A stretch of DNA of 64,000 nt from Roseobacter ponti (lineage in GTDB: Bacteria; Pseudomonadota; Alphaproteobacteria; Rhodobacterales; Rhodobacteraceae): contig NZ_CP048788.1 in assembly GCF_012932215.1 (NCBI RefSeq), positions 1,178,001 through 1,242,000 on the forward strand, written 5' to 3'. The notes beneath the pieces are model-generated. The model ran no database searches. It was not told where the DNA came from and saw only the letters and a program-made list of their open reading frames with translations. The position numbers and the translations under genes are program-made. Shown piece after piece: positions 8,262 to 16,573 of the stretch; position 1 is the first letter of the stretch, and each line of letters begins with the position of its first letter.

Positions 8262-9487
8262 TGTGCGGCGCTGATCTGGACGACGTTGTCATCCACGCCG
8301 TTCACCAGCTGGTTGCAATGGCGCGACCACGCTTCAAGCGCGCCGCGCTTTTCAGGACCGAAGTCATATCGCTGGTAAATGCCGACCACTCCAGCGGAGG
8401 TTCCCGACGTGTGATTGATTACGGCTTCCGTGATCCGGACGGGTGTTCCAAGACGCGCCAAGCCGGTCGCCGTGGTTCTGCGCAAGTCGTGGAACGTCCA
8501 GCGGGGGATCGTGACTGCTTCGGCGCGATCCGCGTCCGCGACAGCCTGCATTTGTCGCACGATCCGCGCGTGTCCCTTAGAAAAGCCGCTGACCGGCGTT
8601 TGGCCGGTGGTCGTAAACAGAAGACCGTTTCGGCTTGGAACACGGTCCGCGCGCATGATCGCTTCCATTGCGGCGCCTGACAGCGGGACTTCATGCGCCT
8701 GACCGTTTTTGGTTCTGGATGCTGGCAGGGTCCACAGATCGCCCGTCACTTCGTCTACGGTCATTTCGGCAACTTCCCGCAAACGCTGGCCGGTCAGGAT
8801 CAGCGCGCGCGTCAGGTTGCCCCACGGTTCCGCGATCTGGCCGCAGGCAATCAGCAGCCACCGCAGCTCGTCGTCTGTCAAAATGCGGTCGCGAGATTGT
8901 TCTTTGAAAGGCTTCGTGCCGGTGACTGGATTGTGTTCGATCACGTCGCGCTCGATCAGCCAGACGCAGAAGGCATTAAAATAGGCGCGGACGCGGTTGG
9001 CGGTCGTTTTCTTTCCTTCGGCGGCGATCCTGTCCAGCAAGCCTCGCACATCGCGACGTGCGAGCGATTGAACGCGCCGGTGGCCCCATTGGGTGACCAC
9101 GTAGATTTCCAAAGCGCGCTTTGCGTCGTGGCCGCGCTTCAGAGTCGACAGGTGCTGCGCCGCGTACTGTTCGACCAGTACTTTGACCGTGTCGCGGTCT
9201 GGCGCCGCCTTCCGCGCCAGCTTGGCGTCAGCAGGGTCGATCCCAGCTTCGATTGACGTGACCGCGTGACCTGCAGCCTTCCGCGCGTCTGCCAGACTGA
9301 TCGCGGGATACTTGCCAAGCGTTAGCTTCCTGTGACGACCAGCCAACTGATAGCGGGTCGCCCATGATTTGCGACCGCTTGGCTGAACGACCAGATAAAG
9401 ACCTTTGAACGCGGGGTCTGGAATTTCTCGCCGCGTCGCGGTCGGTTTGACGCCTTCAATGAACTTGGCTGTAAACGCCTTTGCCAT
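8258..9487 (-). CDS. int: P4-type tyrosine recombinase (integrase)
   Basis: 409 residues, the usual length for P4/CP4-57-like integrases. The N-terminal DUF4102 domain is seen as DPAFKGLYLVVQPSGRKSW and LTLGKYPAISLADARK. The core-binding domain follows, then the catalytic domain with Arg in TGQRLREV (about residue 235), HDLRRT (about 333-338), the His of INHTSG (about 359) and the Tyr nucleophile in GIYQRYDF (371 or 374). All catalytic residues are present, so it may be active. The start is near a tRNA 3' fragment at 9649-9698, the expected attachment site. Confidence 0.95.
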   Translation of the reverse strand: MAKAFTAKFIEGVKPTATRREIPDPAFKGLYLVVQPSGRKSWATRYQLAGRHRKLTLGKYPAISLADARKAAGHAVTSIEAGIDPADAKLARKAAPDRDTVKVLVEQYAAQHLSTLKRGHDAKRALEIYVVTQWGHRRVQSLARRDVRGLLDRIAAEGKKTTANRVRAYFNAFCVWLIERDVIEHNPVTGTKPFKEQSRDRILTDDELRWLLIACGQIAEPWGNLTRALILTGQRLREVAEMTVDEVTGDLWTLPASRTKNGQAHEVPLSGAAMEAIMRADRVPSRNGLLFTTTGQTPVSGFSKGHARIVRQMQAVADADRAEAVTIPRWTFHDLRRTTATGLARLGTPVRITEAVINHTSGTSAGVVGIYQRYDFGPEKRGALEAWSRHCNQLVNGVDDNVVQISAAQ

Positions 9488-9648
9488 GTCGAAAATTCCT
9501 TTGGGGTAAAACTGGGGTAAAAAATCCCGCGCACTGTTCCGTTATTTTCCGTTACGAAAATATTGTTGATTGGGGCGTAAGCGCAAGCGTTGTTTAACAA
9601 TTTCGACATATAATGTGATTTGTTGTTATGCTTGTTTACCGACCAAAA

Positions 9649-9698
9649 CCTGATTGTGGATCAGGAGGTCCCCAGTTCAAGCCTGGGAGGTGGTACCA
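9649..9698 (+). repeat. 3' half of a tRNA with anticodon GTG: putative attachment site of the island
   Basis: From 9649 the bases form an anticodon arm (CCTGA, loop TTGTGGA, TCAGG), a five-base variable loop, a T arm (CCCAG, TTCAAGC, CTGGG), the acceptor 3' strand, A73 and CCA at 9696-9698. The anticodon is GTG (His). Upstream bases do not form a D arm or a 5' acceptor strand, so it is not a complete tRNA gene. Such 3' fragments are left at one end of elements that integrate in a tRNA gene; the intact copy should be beyond the left edge. A73 suits alphaproteobacterial tRNA-His. Confidence 0.7.
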
Positions 9699-9819
9699 CC
9701 TTTCACCAGAAATTTGCCGACCCGGATCATGATATGGAACGGGTCCTGAAACGATACACCCCGGCCACCGGGGGATGTGGCACAGGGCGGCCGTAATACA
9801 TTCATGTAATATCAGCGTG

Positions 9820-10473
9820 TTATTCGTCGTTGTTGGCGCCGCTGCCACGGCCCGGGCTGTTGCCTTCGCTGCCGTTCCCGCCGCCGTTGTTGCCGCCACG
9901 GCCACCGCCGTTATTGCCGCTGCCATCACCGCCACTCGTGCCGCCATCACCGCCACCCGTGCCGCCATCACCGCCACCTGTGCCGCCATCGCCGCCACCT
10001 GTGCCGCCATCGCCGCCACCTGTGCCACCGTCGCCGCCACCCGTGCCGCCATCACCGCCACCTGTGCCGCCGTCGCCGCCACCTGTGCCGCCGTCGCCGC
10101 CACCCGTGCCGCCATCGCCGCCACCTGTGCCGCCGTCGCCGCCACCGTCGCCGGAAGGTTCGGTCAGATCGTCATTGCCGAGAGTGGAAGCCGTGCGGAA
10201 ACTGCCGTCGGTTTCCTGCAATCCGATCCGTATACCGGGACAGACCTGGCTGAGGCTGGACATGACAGCCGCGCCATCGGGCTGCGCCATAACCTGATCT
10301 GCAAGGTTGTAGGAAATAATCGTGTAAGAACACTCGTCCTGCGGAACTGCCGCAAGAGTGGCATCAAGCTGTGCCGCGCGTGAAATTACGGTTGTGTCAG
10401 ATACTGCACAGGCCGACGCAAAGGTCAGTGCCGCGAATGCGGCCGGGGCCTGCAGTCTTTTAAAGTGTAACAT
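9820..10473 (-). CDS. Putative lipoprotein with glycine-rich tandem repeats
   Basis: ATG 10473 opens a signal sequence with a possible lipobox (FASAC) and gives 217 residues; longer upstream starts only add sequence without signal character. About 100 residues of ordinary sequence follow, with three cysteines. Then come about ten copies of a seven-residue unit, GGDGGTG, and a Gly/Asn-rich tail ending GRGSGANNDE. The low-complexity part is hydrophilic and probably extends from the cell surface or into the periplasm. I know no function for this arrangement. It is the first chromosomal gene to the right of the island. Confidence 0.65.
   Translation of the reverse strand: MLHFKRLQAPAAFAALTFASACAVSDTTVISRAAQLDATLAAVPQDECSYTIISYNLADQVMAQPDGAAVMSSLSQVCPGIRIGLQETDGSFRTASTLGNDDLTEPSGDGGGDGGTGGGDGGTGGGDGGTGGGDGGTGGGDGGTGGGDGGTGGGDGGTGGGDGGTGGGDGGTGGGDGGTSGGDGSGNNGGGRGGNNGGGNGSEGNSPGRGSGANNDE
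9934..10146 (-). repeat. Ten tandem 21-bp repeats inside the lipoprotein gene
   Basis: About ten units of 21 bp with variation nearly confined to third positions, coding for GGDGGTG. The copy number could change by slippage without shifting the frame. Confidence 0.85.
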
Positions 10474-10841
10474 CTTTACAAACTCCCAGAGCGATCCCCC
10501 ACCCCGGAAAACACGTGGCCGGCGGTTGTCCCACAACACGGGCACCGGCAACGCCATACTTGTGCCATATTCCTGCCCGATTTGCACTGCAATTTCGCCA
10601 CTGTCCCGGTCGTGGGACCAATCCTGCATCGCCGGAAGCTTTGTACATTAATACCTGGTTAAGTGTTCCCGCGAGAGCGACAGTGCGGGGCGGAAAGCCC
10701 GCATTATGCCGCACGAGAATGCGGTGCTGACCTGCCTTCCGCCCCACAAAAGAGGGCGGCGGGGGCCGATATGGCCCTTATCCGCCGCAATTGATTCGGT
10801 TTTCAGGGACTTTAAAGGCAAGTTTCTTCTGCCTCTGGCGG
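10474..10841. other. Intergenic region
   Basis: No gene seen. It holds the upstream region of the lipoprotein gene and GC-rich short inverted repeats around 10690-10745; none is a convincing terminator. Confidence 0.4.
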
Positions 10842-11144
10842 CTATCTGATCGCGATGGTCTGCTCAAGCTGCCCGGTCACACGGTCGTAAATCAGAATAC
10901 GGTTGTCGTCGGTGACAATTGCATACCATCCGTCTCCCTGCGTAAACGCCGTGGCCGCAGCGCCTTCAGGAAGTAAGATTTCTTCGGGGAGCGGCGGGGG
11001 CGCATCATAGAAGCGGATGACAATGAGCGCGATGATCAGTAGAACGCCCCCAGTCATCACCCCGGTCAGCACCGTCACCAGCCGTCTGAGAAACCTCAGA
11101 TTCGCCGGTTCCGGTGCATCGGTTTCAGATTCAGGATTTTCCAT
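10842..11144 (-). CDS. DUF6476-type single-span membrane protein
   Basis: A 100-residue protein with a cytoplasmic acidic N-terminus, one membrane segment (about residues 22-45, VLTGVMTGGVLLIIALIVI), and a periplasmic domain with GDGWYAIVTDDNRILIYDR. The pattern matches a small family that is common in Rhodobacteraceae beside rluA. No function is known. Its ATG shares the bases CATG with the start of the divergent rluA gene. Confidence 0.75.
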   Translation of the reverse strand: MENPESETDAPEPANLRFLRRLVTVLTGVMTGGVLLIIALIVIRFYDAPPPLPEEILLPEGAAATAFTQGDGWYAIVTDDNRILIYDRVTGQLEQTIAIR

Positions 11145-12177
11145 GCCGCTCCGTCAGATCAGCTTCGTTCTCGGGGATGCACCACCGCCCCGCCTTGATA
11201 AGGCGCTTGCCCGTGATGTGCCAGAGCAGGCTGCCCTCTCACGTACGCGGATTGGTCGGTTACTGGCCTGCGGGTCGGTTCAGGTCAACGGAGCCACCGT
11301 GCAGGACCCCAAAGCCCGGGCGCAGGCCGGCGATGAGATCGTGATCTCGGTAGAGGAGGCACAGGAGAGCCACATTCTGCCGGAAGATATCCCGCTGGAC
11401 ATCATTTATGAAGACAGCCACCTGGTGGTGATCAACAAGCCTGCAGGCATGGTCGTGCACCCGGCTCCCGGCTCGCCTTCCGGCACGCTGGTCAACGCGT
11501 TGCTGGCCCATTGCGGCGCGGATCTGTCAGGTGTGGGCGGCATGAAGCGGCCTGGCATCGTTCACAGAATCGACAAAGATACCTCCGGGTTGCTGGTCGT
11601 CGCCAAGTCAGACGCGGCCCATCACGGGCTTGCAGACCAGTTCGAAGCGCATTCGGTTGAGCGGTATTATCAGGCGCTGGTCTACGGTGTGCCGGATGGC
11701 AACGATCCACGGCTGCGCGGGATGAAAGGCGTGAGTTTTGAGCCCGGCAATATCGTTAAAATCACGACGCAGCTGGCGCGGCACAAAACCGACCGTCAGC
11801 GCCAGGCAGTGTTGTTTCAGGGCGGTCGGCATGCGGTGACACGGGCCCGTACGGTCGAACGTTTCGGCACGCCGGCCTGTCTTGCGCTGATGGAATGCTG
11901 GCTTGAGACCGGGCGCACTCATCAGATCCGCGTGCATATGGCCCATGCCGGTCACGCGCTGGTGGGTGATCCGACCTATGGGGGCAAACGGCGTCTGCCT
12001 GCCAAAGCGCTGCCGGAGATCTCGGCGGAGACTGTGCGCAGCTTTCCGCGTCAGGCGCTGCACGCTGCCGTGCTGGGCTTTGTACACCCGGTGAGTGGTG
12101 AGGATATGCGCTTTGAAGCGCCCTTACCACAGGATATGCTAAGCCTGCTCGATGCCGCGCGGGTGGCGTTGTCATAA
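11143..12177 (+). CDS. rluA-like: RluA-family pseudouridine synthase
   Basis: 344 residues from ATG 11143. An S4 RNA-binding domain (LSRTRIGRLLACGSVQVNG, residues about 30-75) precedes the catalytic domain with VINKPAGMVVHPAPG and the signature HRIDKDTSGLLVVAK, whose Asp is the nucleophile. GRTHQIRVH and GDPTYGG close the domain. The RluD subfamily (S4 plus catalytic domain, 23S rRNA helix 69) is the closest match. The in-frame ATG at 11017 would lie in the divergent DUF6476 gene and is rejected. Confidence 0.93.
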   Translation: MPLRQISFVLGDAPPPRLDKALARDVPEQAALSRTRIGRLLACGSVQVNGATVQDPKARAQAGDEIVISVEEAQESHILPEDIPLDIIYEDSHLVVINKPAGMVVHPAPGSPSGTLVNALLAHCGADLSGVGGMKRPGIVHRIDKDTSGLLVVAKSDAAHHGLADQFEAHSVERYYQALVYGVPDGNDPRLRGMKGVSFEPGNIVKITTQLARHKTDRQRQAVLFQGGRHAVTRARTVERFGTPACLALMECWLETGRTHQIRVHMAHAGHALVGDPTYGGKRRLPAKALPEISAETVRSFPRQALHAAVLGFVHPVSGEDMRFEAPLPQDMLSLLDAARVALS

Positions 12178-12292
12178 AGTGCAAATGGATGTGATTGCAC
12201 AGCACTGTGAGGTGTTAACGGCGGCGCTTTGTGGCAAGCTTTCCTTAATCAATGGTCGGTACTGTTCGCGTTAACATTTTCTTCGGTCCGCA

Positions 12293-12321
12293 CTTGAACT
12301 GATCAGTTCAGTTCCCATATT
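12293..12321 (+). promoter_or_regulatory. RpoH-type promoter of rpoH, overlapping a 16-bp palindrome
   Basis: CTTGAAC (12293-12299) and CCCATATT (12314-12321), 14 bases apart, match the heat-shock sigma-32 pattern (CTTGAAA, 11-15 bases, CCCCATNT). The spacer is overlapped by the perfect palindrome TGAACTGATCAGTTCA (12295-12310). This suggests that rpoH drives its own transcription and that a dimeric regulator may block the site. Confidence 0.55.
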
Positions 12322-12353
12322 GATGTTAAGGACCTAAACATTGGGAGGCTCCC

Positions 12354-13250
12354 ATGGCAAATTATGCAAATCTGCCCGCACCGACACCAGAAGGCGGCCT
12401 GAACCGCTATATGCAGGAAATCCGCAAATTTCCGCTGCTGGAGCCGGAAGAAGAATACATGCTGGCCAAGCGCTGGGTTGAGGAGCAGGACACTGAAGCT
12501 GCTCATAAAATGGTGACATCGCACCTGCGCCTGGCGGCCAAGATTGCGATGGGCTATCGCGGTTACGGGCTGCCTCAGGCAGAGGTGATCTCAGAGGCGA
12601 ACGTGGGTCTGATGCAGGCTGTTAAACGCTTCGATCCTGAAAAAGGCTTCCGGCTTGCGACCTATGCAATGTGGTGGATCCGGGCGTCTATTCAGGAATA
12701 TATCCTGCGCAGCTGGTCGCTCGTCAAACTCGGCACGACCTCAGGCCAGAAGAAACTGTTCTTTAATCTGCGGAAAGCAAAGAACAAGATCGGTGCGCTT
12801 GAAGAAGGCGATATGCACCCCGATAACGTCAAGCGGATCGCAACGGATCTCGGTGTGACCGAAGCAGAGGTTATCTCGATGAACCGGCGCATGTCGGGCG
12901 GCGATGCGTCCCTGAATGCGACTGTCGGCTCTGAGGGCGAAGGCACGATGCAGTGGCAGGACTGGCTCGAGGATGAGGATGCTGATCAGGCGTCTGATTA
13001 TGAGGAGCGGGACGAACTGACCGCGCGGCGCGAGCTGCTCGCGGAAGCGATGAGCGTTCTCAATGACCGCGAGAAAGACATCCTGACGCAGCGACGCCTG
13101 TCGGACGAGACCGTTACCCTTGAGGATCTCAGCGGCGAATACAACGTCAGCCGCGAGCGCATCAGGCAGATCGAGGTGCGCGCCTTTGAGAAGCTGCAGA
13201 AGAAAATGCGCGATCTTGCGAAGGAAAAGGGCATGCTGGCCACCGCCTGA
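12354..13250 (+). CDS. rpoH: Heat-shock sigma factor RpoH (sigma-32)
   Basis: 298 residues, typical length. Region 1.2/2 contains HLRLAAKIAMGYRGYG, the promoter-melting segment RLATYAMWWIRASIQEYI, and the RpoH box QKKLFFNLRKAK (about residues 130-141), which separates RpoH from RpoD. Region 4 has the helix-turn-helix with VSRERIRQIEVRAFEKL. It directs RNA polymerase to chaperone and protease promoters after heat stress. A GGGAGG ribosome site precedes ATG 12354 and a strong terminator follows. Confidence 0.97.
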   Translation: MANYANLPAPTPEGGLNRYMQEIRKFPLLEPEEEYMLAKRWVEEQDTEAAHKMVTSHLRLAAKIAMGYRGYGLPQAEVISEANVGLMQAVKRFDPEKGFRLATYAMWWIRASIQEYILRSWSLVKLGTTSGQKKLFFNLRKAKNKIGALEEGDMHPDNVKRIATDLGVTEAEVISMNRRMSGGDASLNATVGSEGEGTMQWQDWLEDEDADQASDYEERDELTARRELLAEAMSVLNDREKDILTQRRLSDETVTLEDLSGEYNVSRERIRQIEVRAFEKLQKKMRDLAKEKGMLATA

Positions 13251-13277
13251 TGCCCGCGACCCAACTCTGACAACCGG

Positions 13278-13307
13278 CCCGCGCAGTCTCCGCTGCGCGG
13301 GTTTTTT
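13278..13307 (+). terminator. Intrinsic terminator of rpoH
   Basis: CCCGCGCAG (13278-13286) pairs perfectly with CTGCGCGGG (13293-13301), followed by six T. Confidence 0.95.
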
Positions 13308-13394
13308 CATGGCCTGACCTGGTTTCTGGCCGGTCAGGCGGGAATTGCATGACGCGTCTGCGCATGGCAGACTTAACGGTAAGGAGTTTCAGAT

Positions 13395-13664
13395 ATGGCT
13401 GGCGGATGGGCGCGCGATGGCGCGGTGAACGAACAGATTGAGGCCTCGGTATCGGATGAACTGGCGCGGCTCAAAGCCCGGCGCCAGCCGCAAGGGGAGA
13501 GCCTCTCCCACTGTGCGGAATGTGATGAACCGATCCCGGAGGCACGCCGCGCGGCCCAGCCAGGCGTGAAGCTCTGCATCGACTGTATGCGTGAGCATGA
13601 CAGCGCATTTCAGACGCGCGGCGGGATCAACCGCCGGGGGTCAAAAGACAGCCAGCTGAAATAA
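13395..13664 (+). CDS. DksA/TraR-type zinc-finger protein
   Basis: 89 residues. The C4 zinc finger typical of the DksA/TraR family is seen as CAECDEPIPEARRAAQPG and CIDC. There is a short N-terminal helix but no long coiled coil, so it resembles the small TraR/YbiI-like proteins that bind RNA polymerase in the secondary channel. AAGGAG lies ten bases before ATG 13395. Confidence 0.9.
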   Translation: MAGGWARDGAVNEQIEASVSDELARLKARRQPQGESLSHCAECDEPIPEARRAAQPGVKLCIDCMREHDSAFQTRGGINRRGSKDSQLK

Positions 13665-13705
13665 GCACCGGCGCGCGGAGCCGGACAGAACACAGGAAAA
13701 TCACA

Positions 13706-14680
13706 ATGACACATCTGAGATGGGGCATCCTCGGGGCGTCGAATTTTGCAGCCGAACAAATGGCCCCGGCCATTCATGCAGCAAAGGGTGCCGATCTCGT
13801 AGCACTTGGCACGTCGGATCCGCAGAAGGCGGCGCGGTTTACCGCCTTTGCGCCCGGTCTGACCCTGCACGACACTTACGATGCTGTTCTGGCCGACCCG
13901 GACGTCGATGCGATCTATATCCCGCTGCCGAACCACCTGCATGTGGAATGGTCCCTGAAAGCTCTGGAGGCCGGCAAACACGTGCTCTGCGAAAAGCCCA
14001 TGACGATGCGCGCGGATGAATTTGACCAGCTGATCGCGGCGCGGGACAAATCCGGCAAGCTGGCCGCTGAGGCCTTTATGATCGTGCACCACCCGCAGTT
14101 TCTGCGCGCAAAGGAGCTTGTTTCGTCAGGTTCCATCGGGACCCTGCGTCATGTGGATGCCGTCTTTTCCTATTGCAACACCGATACCGGGAATATCCGC
14201 AACCAGGCGCAGGCGGGCGGTGGTGGGCTGCCGGACATCGGCGTCTATACCTTTGGCTCGACGCGGTTTGTGACCGGACAGGAACCCGATGCCGTGCCCT
14301 TTGCCCGGATTGATTTTGAAAACGATGTGGATGTCTTTGTGCAGATGGCGGCCGGGTTTCCGGATTTCAGCTATGCGGCGGTGATCTCGATGCGCATGTT
14401 TAACCGGCAGGAGGTTGTGTTTCATGGTGACAGAGGCGTGTTGCGAATGACCTGCCCGTTCAATGCAGCCGTTTATGACCAGGCAGAGCTTTCGCTGGAA
14501 ACCGCCGGGCAGACGCGCAGGGTTGAGCGGTTTCCGGGGGTCAATCACTACGTTCTTCAGGTTGAGGCTTTCACCGAAGCAGCGCGCACTGGCGGCAAAT
14601 ATGCGTGCCCGCTCGAATTCTCGAAGGGCACGCAACGGATGATCGATATGACCTTTGCCGCAGCAAAGAAGGGTGCTTAG
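13706..14680 (+). CDS. Gfo/Idh/MocA family oxidoreductase
   Basis: 324 residues. An N-terminal Rossmann fold (WGILGASNFA) is followed by YIPLPNHLHVEW and the family signature GKHVLCEKPM, whose Lys is catalytic. The C-terminal domain is a beta sheet with GGGGLPDIGVYTFGSTRF. The enzyme probably oxidises a sugar or related polyol with NAD(P). The substrate cannot be told from sequence. An AGGAAAA ribosome site precedes ATG 13706. It converges with pepF, and the stop codons overlap by 4 bases. Confidence 0.92.
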   Translation: MTHLRWGILGASNFAAEQMAPAIHAAKGADLVALGTSDPQKAARFTAFAPGLTLHDTYDAVLADPDVDAIYIPLPNHLHVEWSLKALEAGKHVLCEKPMTMRADEFDQLIAARDKSGKLAAEAFMIVHHPQFLRAKELVSSGSIGTLRHVDAVFSYCNTDTGNIRNQAQAGGGGLPDIGVYTFGSTRFVTGQEPDAVPFARIDFENDVDVFVQMAAGFPDFSYAAVISMRMFNRQEVVFHGDRGVLRMTCPFNAAVYDQAELSLETAGQTRRVERFPGVNHYVLQVEAFTEAARTGGKYACPLEFSKGTQRMIDMTFAAAKKGA

Positions 14681-16497
14681 CCCTCCATCGCCTCAAGCTC
14701 GTCGATAAAGCCCGAAATCATGCTGAGGCCCTTGTCCCAGAACGCGGGGTCAGAGGCATCAAGGCCGAAGGGTGCCAGCAGTTCTTTGTGATGCTTTGAG
14801 CCGCCGGCCTTGAGCATCTCGAAGTACTTATCCTCGAACCCTTCGTCGCCTTCGGCATAGACCGCGTAGAGCGCGTTCACCAGGCCGTCGCCAAACGCAT
14901 AGGCATATACGTAGAAGGGCGAGTGCACGAAGTGCGGAATATAGGCCCAGAAGGTCTCATAGCCGTCCATAAACTCAAAGGCCGGCCCGAGGCTTTCTGC
15001 CTGCACTGACATCCAGAGCGCGTTGATGTCATCCGGTGTCAGCTCACCACCCCGACGGGCCTCGTGCAGCTTGCATTCAAAATCATAAAACGCGATCTGG
15101 CGCACGACCGTGTTGATCATATCCTCGACTTTGCCGGCGAGCATCACTTTGCGCTGCGCGTCGTCTTTCGCACCATCAAGCATTTTGCGGAACGTCAGCA
15201 TCTCGCCAAAGACACTGGCCGTTTCGGCAAGCGTGAGCGGGGTGGAGGAGAGCATCTCACCCTGACCGGCGGCCAGCACCTGGTGCACCCCGTGGCCAAG
15301 CTCATGCGCGAGCGTCATCACATCGCGCGGTTTACCGAGATAATTCAGCATCACGTAAGGATGAACGTTGGTCACGGTGGGGTGGGCAAAGGCGCCGGGT
15401 GCTTTGCCGGGTTTCACGGCAGCATCGATCCACCCTTTCCGGAAAAACGGCTCCGCAAGTTCACCCATGCGCGGATCGAACGCGTTATAGGCATCCATCA
15501 CAGTCTTTTCCGCCTGCGCCCAGTCGACCGTGCGGTTGTCTTCCATCGGCAGCGGCGCGTTGCGGTCCCAGACCTGCATCGTGTCCAGCCCCAGCCATTT
15601 GCGCTTCAGCTCGTAGTAGCGATGGCTCAGTTTCGGGTAGGCATTTACAACTGCGTTGCGGAGCGCCTCAACCACCTCGGGCTCCACCTGATTGCTCAGA
15701 TGCCGGCCTGTCTGTGCGGTTTCCATCCCGCGCCAGCGGTCGAGGATCTCTTTTTCCTTGGCCTGTGTGTTATGCACCCGGGCGAAGGTTTTGATGTTGT
15801 CGGAGAACACATCTGCCAGTTCGCGCGCCGCAGCCTCGCGTTTGCTGCGATCGGTGTCGGTGAGCAGGTTCAGAGTGCCTTCGATGTTGAGTGCATCGCC
15901 ATCCACCTCAAATTCCAGACCCGCGATGGTTTCATCAAAAAGCCGCTCCCAGGCATCGCCGACGACGCCCAGATCGTGCAGGAACTTCTCCATCTCATCA
16001 GAGAGCTGATAGGGCTTCATCGCGCGGATACGGTCGAACACGGGTTTGTAGCGCGCAAGATCCGCGTTTCTGGCATAAAGCGTATCCAGGTGCCCGTCCT
16101 CAAGCCGGTTGATTTCGAGCGTGAAAAACACCAGCGGCGTGGTGAAATTAGTGATCTTTTCCTGCAGGTCGGACATGAATTTGGCTCGTCCCGCATCGGT
16201 CGTGAGCTGGTAATAACGCAGGCCCGCATAGGACATAAGACGCCCTGCGACCTGGTTGATTTTCTCCTGGCGCAGCACGCAGTCGAGAAAAGCCTCCGCC
16301 TCAAGCGTGTCAAGTTTGCCCTCATAGTCGGCGGCAAAACTGCTGCAGGCCTGCTCCAGCCAGTCCAGATCGCGCTTGAGCTCAGGGGCATCCTCGCCGG
16401 TATAAAGATCGTCGAGGTTCCATTCCGGCAGATCGCCGAAAGGGGTCGCGCCACCGGCGGCATTTGCATCGCGAAGGGGAAAGGGAAGCTGAAACAT
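14677..16497 (-). CDS. pepF: M3-family oligoendopeptidase F
   Basis: 606 residues from ATG 16497. The zinc site HELGHGVHQ (HExxH) sits near residue 390, with the downstream Glu segment SVFGEM completing M3 coordination. The N-terminal part is helical, as in PepF/M3B enzymes (PF08439 and PF01432). It cleaves short cytosolic peptides. The longer upstream start at 16689 would overlap the amidohydrolase gene and add non-homologous sequence. Confidence 0.95.
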   Translation of the reverse strand: MFQLPFPLRDANAAGGATPFGDLPEWNLDDLYTGEDAPELKRDLDWLEQACSSFAADYEGKLDTLEAEAFLDCVLRQEKINQVAGRLMSYAGLRYYQLTTDAGRAKFMSDLQEKITNFTTPLVFFTLEINRLEDGHLDTLYARNADLARYKPVFDRIRAMKPYQLSDEMEKFLHDLGVVGDAWERLFDETIAGLEFEVDGDALNIEGTLNLLTDTDRSKREAAARELADVFSDNIKTFARVHNTQAKEKEILDRWRGMETAQTGRHLSNQVEPEVVEALRNAVVNAYPKLSHRYYELKRKWLGLDTMQVWDRNAPLPMEDNRTVDWAQAEKTVMDAYNAFDPRMGELAEPFFRKGWIDAAVKPGKAPGAFAHPTVTNVHPYVMLNYLGKPRDVMTLAHELGHGVHQVLAAGQGEMLSSTPLTLAETASVFGEMLTFRKMLDGAKDDAQRKVMLAGKVEDMINTVVRQIAFYDFECKLHEARRGGELTPDDINALWMSVQAESLGPAFEFMDGYETFWAYIPHFVHSPFYVYAYAFGDGLVNALYAVYAEGDEGFEDKYFEMLKAGGSKHHKELLAPFGLDASDPAFWDKGLSMISGFIDELEAMEG

Positions 16498-16573
16498 GGT
16501 CGTCCTCATCTGTGGTTTGCTCCTACCTAGGGTGCCGCCGGTCCGGGGACAAGCAAGCACCGGGCGCGCGGGC

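Noticed and set aside
9623-9698. Complete tRNA-His gene
   Set aside because: The 26 bases before the anticodon stem cannot form a D arm or pair with the acceptor 3' strand.
9934-10146. CRISPR-like array
   Set aside because: Units of 21 bp are directly adjacent without spacers and encode an in-frame glycine-rich heptad.
15064-16530. 488-residue plus-strand open frame
   Set aside because: Antisense to pepF, which has the HExxH site and full-length homology. No domain in the plus-strand translation.
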